Shown one piece after another: positions 1 through 5,785 of a DNA stretch of 6,061 nucleotides. The translations under genes were made by a program, and so were the position numbers. How positions within the stretch are numbered: position 1 is the first letter of the stretch; each line of letters starts with the position of its first letter. The stretch is from an uncultured Bacilli bacterium. Its GTDB lineage: Bacteria > Bacillota_I > Bacilli_A > RF39 > UBA660. The notes beneath the pieces were generated by a model. The model saw only the letters and a list, made by a program, of their open reading frames with translations. It was not told the origin of the DNA and ran no database searches. The stretch spans positions 1 to 6,061 of the forward strand of contig CANRJL010000064.1 of assembly GCA_947630935.1 (NCBI GenBank), given 5' to 3'.

Positions 1-61
1 CCAAAGGTATATTCTAGCATATTAAAACTGACATTTTAAAAAAATTTTATACTGACATTTT
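1..61. other. Upstream flank: possible 3' tail of a preceding gene, with a direct repeat
   Basis: This stretch is too short to assign a gene. On the plus strand all three frames are open from the window edge to a stop: at 15-17, 23-25 or 37-39. Any one could be the last codons of an upstream gene whose transcript ends at the hairpin just downstream. Nothing recognisable is encoded. The stretch also holds two copies of ACTGACATTTT followed by an A-run, starting at 27 and 51, 24 bp apart and separated by an A7/T4 tract. Whether these are regulatory boxes or chance in AT-rich DNA cannot be decided here. Confidence 0.35.
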
Positions 62-89
62 TAAAAAGGATTAACATCCTTTTTATTTT
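62..89 (+). terminator. Rho-independent terminator of the upstream gene
   Basis: A perfect 10-bp stem, TAAAAAGGAT (62-71) with ATCCTTTTTA (76-85), closes a 4-nt TAAC loop. The T-rich end of the stem and the TTTT that follows (86-89) form the U-tract. It ends whatever transcript enters from the left, so the large gene downstream needs its own promoter. The arms are nearly symmetrical, with an A-run on the 5' side, so it could also act weakly on the minus strand. Confidence 0.8.
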
Positions 90-91
90 AA

Positions 92-120
92 TTGCTAAAA
101 ATATTTTTTAATGATAAAAT
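92..120 (+). promoter_or_regulatory. Sigma-A-type promoter with extended -10 for the giant surface protein
   Basis: The -35 candidate is TTGCTA (92-97, 4 of 6 matches to TTGACA). A 17-nt spacer (98-114) leads to the -10 TAAAAT (115-120), preceded by TGA (112-114), which gives the TGn extended -10. Transcription would begin near 127, leaving a leader of only about 16 nt that starts almost at the SD sequence. The spacer contains a T6 run (104-109). An alternative -10, TAAAAA at 96-101 with TGC before it, would lack a good -35 because that region lies in the preceding terminator. Confidence 0.55.
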
Positions 121-126
121 CAATTT

Positions 127-134
127 AGGAAGAG
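127..134 (+). promoter_or_regulatory. Ribosome binding site that fixes the start of the giant gene at 143
   Basis: AGGAAGAG at 127-134 is a good SD match, with AGGAAG ending 10 nt before the ATG at 143. The frame is open back to a TTG at 92, but that TTG has no SD in front of it, follows directly on a terminator and overlaps the predicted -35 element. The ATG at 143 also yields a textbook signal peptide beginning Met-Lys-Lys. These points favour 143 strongly. Confidence 0.75.
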
Positions 135-142
135 CGGTATTT

Positions 143-3100
143 ATGAAGAAGTCTATGTTATTTTTAATTTGTATTTTATTTATCAACAATGTAAATGCAT
201 TAAGTATTAAAAATGTTGATAATGTTTCTTTAAAAAAGGGAAGTATTGTCACCTACAATATTGATTTAGGAACTGAAGATAATGGAGAATTAAGTTATGA
301 CCAAAATGTTTTTGAAGCTTTAAATACTTCTAGTTTTAAAACCAATGTGAGCCAAAGTTCCGATAATACTTTTCTCATTTCTGGCGCCAAAAATTTTAAT
401 CTTACCTTAAAAGTTAAAAGTGATGTATTAGATGGTAACTATCAGCCAATTATTTTAAAAAGCAATAACGATAAAGTGGAGCAAGAAGTTATTATAAATA
501 AGGAGATAACTAAAGACTTTTTTAAAAATATAAAAACTAATATTCCATACTTATCACCATTATTAATTATTGCTATAGGAGTATCTTTGATAATTATATT
601 ATATGCCATTAAGAAAATAGATGGTTCTAACAAAAATGTTATAATTACAATTTTTTCATTAATTATCGTTGGTTGTCTTCCTTTAGAAATATTACTAATA
701 ACAAGTAAAGACAACAAAGACGACCAAATAGCTCCTGCTAAAGTAGTTAATTATAAACTTAAATACGTTGAAGAAAAAGAAGAACCTGAAAAGCAAGTTC
801 CTGAAACTACTATAGAAGACCAATCACCTGACAATCTTGATAATAATATATCAACTAATGATACTAATGATAATAATCAAAAACCTAATTCTAATAGCAA
901 TAACAATACCAATAGCAATAATACACCTGATTCTGAAAAACCTATATCTGTTGTCGTTCATGATGTTAACTACAATAACAATTATGTTAATAACAGTGGT
1001 TCTCCTTTAAAATTAGAACTTAATATTCTTAATAATCAAGATTCAGCTATTTCCTTTGTTGTTATTGACAACACAAAATATCCAGTTAAAAAGTTAGATA
1101 ATAATAAATATGAATTAACAATCACTGCCCCTACCAAAGCTGGGTTAAATGAATTAGTTATTACAGAGTTAATATTAGCAAATGACATGGTTGTCTCTTC
1201 AGATATGAAAATAAAAATTGATGTCTTAAAAACTAAGCCAACCATCAGTGCCTTTAAAATTAATAATCAAAAAGAAATACCAGAAGTGAGTTTTAAAGTA
1301 AATGATAATGATAACGCTTTTACAAGTGGAATTATCAAAATAGTTAATAATGATGGTAAAGTAATTTATACTAAGAATATTCAAGTTGGCGAGAATGTTA
1401 TTCCTCTAAAATTTACGGACAATAGCAAATATCATGTTAATATTAATATTTCTTATGACTTAGATAGTGATTATTTTAATGATATTACTGGTGATATTAA
1501 TGAAGGTAACGAATTATTAGATAAAGATTTTACTTTTACTAGAGATTATAATTTTGTTCCTAAAAATGTAAATCTTTCTGCTAAAGTTAGCAAAAATGAA
1601 CAATTAGTATTAACTTTTCTTAATGATTATGCCTCTTATTACGATGTTAAAAAAGTTGTAATTGATGGTGTAGAATATGAAGTTACTAAGAAAGGAAAGA
1701 CTTATCAAGTAGTATTAGATAAAAAAGCCAAAGGTTTAAATTATGTTAATTTTGAAAAAGTTATTTTAGAAAATTCGGCTTCTATTGAAGTTGGCGAAAC
1801 GCTAACTTACCTATATTTAAAAGAAGCACCTTCTATTACTAAACTAGAAACTGCCTTAAATGCTAATAAAATAAATAGTAAATTTACAATTAATGATATT
1901 GATGATGCCGTTACAAGTTTTAAAGCTATCCTAACTAAAGATGGCAATATAATAGCAACTAAAGAGTTAGCTAAGATGGCAAGAGACGTAAATTTTGAAG
2001 TTGCCGAGGCTGGTAATTATCAAGTTAAAATCATTGCCAATTATGATTTAGGCGATAAAGTTATCCTAGAAAAGAATAAAGTAAGTGCTGAAACTTTAAA
2101 TGTTCCTCTTAAAAGTGCAATAGTAAATATAAGTAATGAACATTATATTGCAAATAATAGTGATTTTAAAGTTACAATAGAGGTAGCAGATAACACTTTA
2201 GAAGATGTAACAAGCTTTACAATTGCTGGAAAAGAAGTTAAAGCTACAAAATTAAGCACTGACAAATATGAAATAACTTTAAACTCAACTAGTACTTATG
2301 GTAATAATAGTTTCAATGTTGAGAATATTAATTATAATAAAGAAAAAATTGAAGTAAGTGATAAGAAAATAGAAATATACACTTTAAAAAATATGCCAAA
2401 GATTAGTAATATAGTTATTGACACCGTTAATTTAGAAGCTACTTATCAAATTAGTCATCTTGAAAGCTTTATAAGTGGTGAGATTGTAATTAGTAAAGAT
2501 AACGATGATAGTCCTAAAAAAATAAGTATCAATAAAGATAGTTTAACAACATCTCTTAAAGATTTAAACTTAAGCGAATTTGTTAACTATAAACTTCAAG
2601 TTATTGTTAATTATGATTTAGATGACGATGTAAATAACAATTTATATAATGAAACAATTTTTGAAGAAAAAATATTTGAAATTAAAAATAATTATAACTT
2701 TCGCCTAACTGATTTACAGGTTAAAACAGTTACCACTGATACAATTACCTTAACCTTTAAAAGTACAAATGCTTCGAATGATAAATATCATGTAAAAGAA
2801 GTTGTTTTAAATGGTAAAAATTATAAAGTGAATTTTGAAAGTAATGATAATTACACTTTAAATGTTCCAGTTAGTGATATTCGAAAAAATAATAATCGTG
2901 AAATAGAATTAATTATAACTAAAGCTACTTTAACTGATGAACATAGTGAAGAAGTAACAACAGCTAAAACTACTGCCTTTAAAGAACTGCCAACTGCAGA
3001 AATTAATAATGCTTCAGTTATTGATAGTAAAAATATTAAAGTTTCATTTACAACAGATAATAAAAAATTAGATGTTACTTATCAGGCCAAAATGGTTGGT

Positions 3101-5587
3101 GAAGATAATAGTTCATATGAAATAAAAGAAATAGACGCCTCACAGGGTGAAGTAACATTTACTAATGCAACAGATTTTAAAAATCAAAAATATACTATTG
3201 TTATAACAGCTACATTTGACGCTAAAGACGGTATTAATTATGTAGATTATCCTTTATCTAATAGTTATGATGTTACTGTTCCAATTTATGTAACTATAAG
3301 TTCATTAAATAAAGAGCCAATTTATGTTAAAAAGAATGATGAAGTAATCTTAAAATACCAAGTTACTGATAATACCACTAAAACTATTGATAAAGTTAAA
3401 ATAAATGATGAGGAAACTACTGCAACAATAAAAGATAATATTTTAACAGTAGTTATAACTGCACCATCTGTTTATGGGTCTAAAACTTATCAACTTAATA
3501 GTGTGCAATATCAAACTACCGAAGATTATCTTCCTATAGCTGAAAATCATACAACAGTGTCTGTTTTAAAAGATGTTCCTAGTGTTTCAAAATTTAATTT
3601 TGATGATGCTAATAATATAATTACTTTTAACTTTGAAAATGATGATGGAGCCGTTTTAGCTAATCAAAAAGTTACTATTACTAAAGATAAAGTTACTAAA
3701 GAATATTCTTTAAATAATAATGATAATACAATTACTTTAGATGATAGCTATGCAAATGGTGATTATATCGTATCTTTAAGTGGCACTTATGATTTAGGTT
3801 ATGGTCAAACTCTACCTTTAAGTGAATTATTTAATAAAACTATCACTGTTGTAACTGATTATGAATTAGAATTTGAAGTAGCTAATCTTGAAGTTACAAA
3901 TAATGAAGCGGTTACTATTACCTTTACCAGCTCTAATGCTAGTAAATATAATATTACTAAAATAAAAATTAATGATGACTATTATCCTGTTCAAGATAAT
4001 AAAGTAGTTATTTCATATACTCATGATGATAAAGCAACCCCTAAAACATTCACAATTACCGACGTTATTTTAAAAAATAATAAAGAATTAAGTCTAAAAG
4101 ATGCAATTTCTCTTGAAACATATAAAGCTAAACCAACAGCCAATGTAAGTGCTTTAAGTAAAGAAAGTAATAATCATTTTAAAGCTTCTTATAATGTTAA
4201 TGGCGATGTAAACAATTTAAAAGCCAAATTAATGGTTAAAGAATTAGATAGTACAGTTTATAAGGAAATTGCAACTAAAGAATTAACTGAATTAAAAGGC
4301 AATGTTGAATTTACGAAAGACAGTGGTATCTATGATGCTGGTGATTATAAAATAGAAATATTTGGTGATTTTAATTTAGTTGACGGTTTAAAACATCAAG
4401 AAGAGCAAATTAGTGATTGCCAAGATACTGTAGCCGTTCCTATAGTTATAACTGGTGTTACTAGTACAGTTTCGGCAGGTGGCCTTTCTACTAAAGACCA
4501 TTATCCTGTAAAAGGTTCCAAAATTACTTTAGAATATGATGTTATTGCTAATACTTCTGCTAAGTTTAATAAAGCTAAAATAACTACTTACAATGACGTA
4601 AAAGATATAAATAATTTAGTAAACGGCAGTGAAGAAACAATAGAAATAGCTGAAACAAATGGTCAAATTACTAAAACCGCTCCCAAAACTCCTGGAGTTG
4701 TAGCTTATAAAATAAATGCTGTCTATTATAAAGATACTGAGTATCCTATTCTAGAAGAGTATCAACAATCATCAATACAGTATATAGATGTTTTAAAAGA
4801 TGAACTTGCTTTTAAGAATGTTCAATATACTGACAATTATGTTTCTGATAAAGATAAGTCTGTGGAAGTTGAATTTGATGTATTAGACAAAGATAAAGTT
4901 TTAGATAGTTGTGAAGGCCATAATTGTTTTGTTCAATTAAAGCCATTAAAAAGTAGTATTCCTCAACCAGAAGGCCAAGTTGTTGGAAGTGATTCATGGC
5001 AAGAAAAGGTTCCATTTAAGTATGAAAGTACTAATAAAATTGTCTTTAGAAATTTAGTAGATTTGGAAATGTATATGTTAGTTATAAGTGCTGATTATAA
5101 TACCGATAGTACTTTATTAACTGAAAAATATGGTAGTAATTATGGAACCCATACTGATGCTCATCGGGAATTTTACTTTATATCAAAACCAGCTGATATA
5201 GAGCTAAGCGAACTTAAAGTTTTAAATATTTCTGACGTTGAAACGTCAAAATTAAAACAAAATGAAAATTTTAAATTATCTTTTAAAGCCAAATTACTTG
5301 GTGATAAAACTTGCACTAAAGATTGTCTTACTAGTATTAATGTTGATGGTGTTAACTACGCTGTTACTAAAAAAGATGATACATACATAACTGATATTAT
5401 AACTACTAGATATTTTACCGTTGCGCCGCAAAGAACTATTTATATCAATGGAGTTACATTAACTTTAGATGATGGTACTGAAGAGTACATTTATATTCAT
5501 AAAAATATGCCATCAGTTAACGTAGAAATAATTGCAGATAGTGCAGTAAATTCTTTCATGTTACCAACTAAAATAGACTTTTTCTAA
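143..5587 (+). CDS. Giant membrane-tethered surface protein with alternating Ig-like repeat domains (unrecognised family)
   Basis: The product has 1814 residues; I do not recognise a named family. Residues 1-19 are a signal peptide (MKK, hydrophobic core, V-N-A cleavage site). Residues about 20-130 form a beta-rich outer domain. Two helices follow (about 137-156 and 166-187), joined by a basic loop (157-165). By the positive-inside rule this loop is cytoplasmic, so everything after the second helix lies outside the cell. An acidic then Asn-rich linker (about 190-267) leads to a rod of alternating A and B domains: A1 268-367, B1 368-471, A2 472-564, B2 565-655, A3 656-753, B3 754-853, A4 854-951, B4 952-1047, A5 1048-1147, B5 1148-1242, A6 1243-1332, B6 1333-1433, A7 1434-1554, B7 1555-1686, A8 1687-1791, then a 23-residue tail. 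A domains share a pattern like KVxINGxxYxV and end in LKxxP. B domains share an (A/S)xYDL motif near their end. There is no LPXTG signal, S-layer motif or visible catalytic motif. A stalk, adhesin or envelope scaffold role is inferred. Similarity to the repeat regions of streptococcal Zmp-type surface proteins is an impression from memory, not a search result. Confidence 0.9.
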   Translation: MKKSMLFLICILFINNVNALSIKNVDNVSLKKGSIVTYNIDLGTEDNGELSYDQNVFEALNTSSFKTNVSQSSDNTFLISGAKNFNLTLKVKSDVLDGNYQPIILKSNNDKVEQEVIINKEITKDFFKNIKTNIPYLSPLLIIAIGVSLIIILYAIKKIDGSNKNVIITIFSLIIVGCLPLEILLITSKDNKDDQIAPAKVVNYKLKYVEEKEEPEKQVPETTIEDQSPDNLDNNISTNDTNDNNQKPNSNSNNNTNSNNTPDSEKPISVVVHDVNYNNNYVNNSGSPLKLELNILNNQDSAISFVVIDNTKYPVKKLDNNKYELTITAPTKAGLNELVITELILANDMVVSSDMKIKIDVLKTKPTISAFKINNQKEIPEVSFKVNDNDNAFTSGIIKIVNNDGKVIYTKNIQVGENVIPLKFTDNSKYHVNINISYDLDSDYFNDITGDINEGNELLDKDFTFTRDYNFVPKNVNLSAKVSKNEQLVLTFLNDYASYYDVKKVVIDGVEYEVTKKGKTYQVVLDKKAKGLNYVNFEKVILENSASIEVGETLTYLYLKEAPSITKLETALNANKINSKFTINDIDDAVTSFKAILTKDGNIIATKELAKMARDVNFEVAEAGNYQVKIIANYDLGDKVILEKNKVSAETLNVPLKSAIVNISNEHYIANNSDFKVTIEVADNTLEDVTSFTIAGKEVKATKLSTDKYEITLNSTSTYGNNSFNVENINYNKEKIEVSDKKIEIYTLKNMPKISNIVIDTVNLEATYQISHLESFISGEIVISKDNDDSPKKISINKDSLTTSLKDLNLSEFVNYKLQVIVNYDLDDDVNNNLYNETIFEEKIFEIKNNYNFRLTDLQVKTVTTDTITLTFKSTNASNDKYHVKEVVLNGKNYKVNFESNDNYTLNVPVSDIRKNNNREIELIITKATLTDEHSEEVTTAKTTAFKELPTAEINNASVIDSKNIKVSFTTDNKKLDVTYQAKMVGEDNSSYEIKEIDASQGEVTFTNATDFKNQKYTIVITATFDAKDGINYVDYPLSNSYDVTVPIYVTISSLNKEPIYVKKNDEVILKYQVTDNTTKTIDKVKINDEETTATIKDNILTVVITAPSVYGSKTYQLNSVQYQTTEDYLPIAENHTTVSVLKDVPSVSKFNFDDANNIITFNFENDDGAVLANQKVTITKDKVTKEYSLNNNDNTITLDDSYANGDYIVSLSGTYDLGYGQTLPLSELFNKTITVVTDYELEFEVANLEVTNNEAVTITFTSSNASKYNITKIKINDDYYPVQDNKVVISYTHDDKATPKTFTITDVILKNNKELSLKDAISLETYKAKPTANVSALSKESNNHFKASYNVNGDVNNLKAKLMVKELDSTVYKEIATKELTELKGNVEFTKDSGIYDAGDYKIEIFGDFNLVDGLKHQEEQISDCQDTVAVPIVITGVTSTVSAGGLSTKDHYPVKGSKITLEYDVIANTSAKFNKAKITTYNDVKDINNLVNGSEETIEIAETNGQITKTAPKTPGVVAYKINAVYYKDTEYPILEEYQQSSIQYIDVLKDELAFKNVQYTDNYVSDKDKSVEVEFDVLDKDKVLDSCEGHNCFVQLKPLKSSIPQPEGQVVGSDSWQEKVPFKYESTNKIVFRNLVDLEMYMLVISADYNTDSTLLTEKYGSNYGTHTDAHREFYFISKPADIELSELKVLNISDVETSKLKQNENFKLSFKAKLLGDKTCTKDCLTSINVDGVNYAVTKKDDTYITDIITTRYFTVAPQRTIYINGVTLTLDDGTEEYIYIHKNMPSVNVEIIADSAVNSFMLPTKIDFF
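767..943 (+). repeat. Low-complexity linker: Glu/Pro-rich then Asn/Ser/Thr-rich
   Basis: Residues 209-267 of the giant protein. The first part is dominated by Glu, Pro and Lys (from about 209 to 226). The second is mostly Asn with Ser, Thr and Asp (from about 231 to 263), encoded by near-repetitive AAT/AAC codons. It sits between the second transmembrane helix and the first repeat domain, where a flexible spacer that lifts the rod through the cell envelope would be expected. The AAT-rich DNA could change length by slippage, but no perfect tandem array is present. Confidence 0.7.
944..2107 (+). repeat. Super-repeat 1 (domains A1-B1-A2-B2)
   Basis: Residues 268-655 (388 aa), one full copy of the four-domain unit. 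The odd A domain (268-367) carries an ITAP..AG turn motif and ends in LKTKP. The odd B domain (368-471) holds the acidic NDNDNAFTS motif and NISYDLDSD, and ends in RDYNF. The even A domain (472-564) has KKVVIDGVEYEV and ends in LKEAP. The even B domain (565-655) has NDIDDAVTS and IANYDLGDK, and ends in the NVP junction. The copies are related at protein level; no long identical DNA stretches were seen, so the duplications are old. Confidence 0.7.
2108..3283 (+). repeat. Super-repeat 2 (domains A3-B3-A4-B4)
   Basis: Residues 656-1047 (392 aa). A3 (656-753) keeps the odd-type turn as STSTYGNN and ends in LKNMP. B3 (754-853) has IVNYDLDDD and ends in NNYNF, matching the end of B1. A4 (854-951) has KEVVLNGKNYKV and an LTFKSTNAS strand shared with A6. 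B4 (952-1047) has a degenerate TATFDAKDG in place of YDL and ends in TVP, matching B2 and B6. Confidence 0.7.
3284..4441 (+). repeat. Super-repeat 3 (domains A5-B5-A6-B6)
   Basis: Residues 1048-1433 (386 aa). A5 (1048-1147) repeats the ITAPS.YG turn of A1 and ends in LKDVP. B5 (1148-1242) has the acidic NDDGAV loop and SGTYDLGYG, and ends in TDYEL. A6 (1243-1332) has ITFTSSNAS and KIKINDDYYPV and ends in KAKP. B6 (1333-1433) has FGDFNLVDG in place of YDL and ends in AVP. It carries Cys1426, the first cysteine outside the signal peptide and transmembrane segment. Confidence 0.7.
4442..5515 (+). repeat. Super-repeat 4, incomplete and enlarged (domains A7-B7-A8, even B missing)
   Basis: Residues 1434-1791. 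A7 is 121 residues and B7 is 132, against about 90-104 for the other copies, because of insertions. B7 contains Cys1590 and Cys1595 (CEGHNC) and the only tryptophan I noticed in the protein (in DSWQEK). A8 contains Cys1724 and Cys1728 (CTKDC). Junction types still match the pattern: A7 follows a VP junction, B7 has SADYNTDS in the YDL position, and A8 has INVDGVNYAV and ends in HKNMP. The even B domain that should follow is absent except for a 23-residue tail. Confidence 0.65.
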
Positions 5588-5607
5588 AAAATTTGTTATT
5601 ATAATAA

Positions 5608-5640
5608 TGTAATATTTTAAAGACGTCATATAATATTACA
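5608..5640. repeat. Inverted repeat after the giant gene
   Basis: TGTAATATT (5608-5616) pairs perfectly with AATATTACA (5632-5640) across a 15-nt loop containing the palindrome GACGTC (5622-5627). It starts 21 nt after the stop codon. There is no U-run after it, so it is not a terminator by itself. It may be a weak 3'-UTR hairpin, a protein-binding site, or chance in AT-rich sequence. Confidence 0.4.
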
Positions 5641-5679
5641 ATTTCTAGTTTTCTATTGGTCAAAGCATTAGAAACTTCT

Positions 5680-5718
5680 AAACTGTTTTTAAAATTATTT
5701 TTAAGAACAGTTTTTTTT
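5680..5718 (+). terminator. Rho-independent terminator of the giant surface-protein gene
   Basis: The 15-bp stem pairs 5680-5694 (AAACTGTTTTTAAAA) with 5699-5713, including one G-U wobble, and closes a TTAT loop. The 3' arm runs into eight Ts (5711-5718). It lies about 93 nt after the stop codon and 68 nt before the cysS start. It therefore separates the two transcription units and leaves the surface-protein mRNA with a 3' UTR of about 125 nt. Confidence 0.85.
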
Positions 5719-5732
5719 AACATAAAGTTTAA

Positions 5733-5761
5733 TAGACATTAATTATTTGTTTTGCTAAAAT
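5733..5761 (+). promoter_or_regulatory. Sigma-A-type promoter for cysS
   Basis: The -35 is TAGACA (5733-5738, 5 of 6 matches). An exactly 17-nt spacer leads to the -10 TAAAAT (5756-5761, 5 of 6), preceded by TGC (5753-5755), a TGn extended -10. The predicted start of transcription is near 5768, giving a leader of under 20 nt. That leaves no room for a T-box, which in many Firmicutes controls cysS, and no T-box sequence was seen in the gap. Confidence 0.7.
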
Positions 5762-5773
5762 AAAAATAGAAAT

Positions 5774-5780
5774 GAGTGAT
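5774..5780 (+). promoter_or_regulatory. Weak ribosome binding site of cysS
   Basis: GAGTGAT (5774-5780) resembles GAGGTGAT with one G missing and ends 5 nt before the ATG at 5786. It is weaker than the site of the giant gene. No other in-frame start with a better site lies nearby, and the protein from 5786 aligns from its first residues with the expected CysRS N terminus. Confidence 0.5.
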
Positions 5781-5785
5781 TATTT

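Noticed and set aside
143..199. Cys10 in the signal peptide as a lipoprotein site
   Set aside because: It is in the middle of the hydrophobic core (FLIC) without a lipobox, and a normal V-N-A cleavage site lies downstream.
442..717. Minus-strand open frame of 91 codons
   Set aside because: It lies wholly inside the giant gene's coding frame. Its hydrophobic stretches mirror the plus-strand transmembrane coding region, and no SD or promoter fits it.
1036..1245. Minus-strand open frame of 69 codons
   Set aside because: Shadow of domain A1, with no recognisable product and no translation signals.
4812..5015. Minus-strand open frame of 67 codons
   Set aside because: Shadow of domain B7. The plus-strand frame is clearly coding here.
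5558..5584. LPTKI near the C terminus as a sortase signal
   Set aside because: The fourth and fifth residues do not match LPXTG, and no hydrophobic segment or basic tail follows; the protein ends four residues later.
5596..5607. Perfect palindrome TTATTATAATAA
   Set aside because: Pure A/T palindromes of this length are expected by chance in such AT-rich DNA, and it has no placement relative to a promoter.
5588..5785. T-box riboswitch upstream of cysS
   Set aside because: The terminator lacks the T-box consensus and antiterminator, and the cysS promoter lies after it, so it cannot regulate cysS by attenuation.
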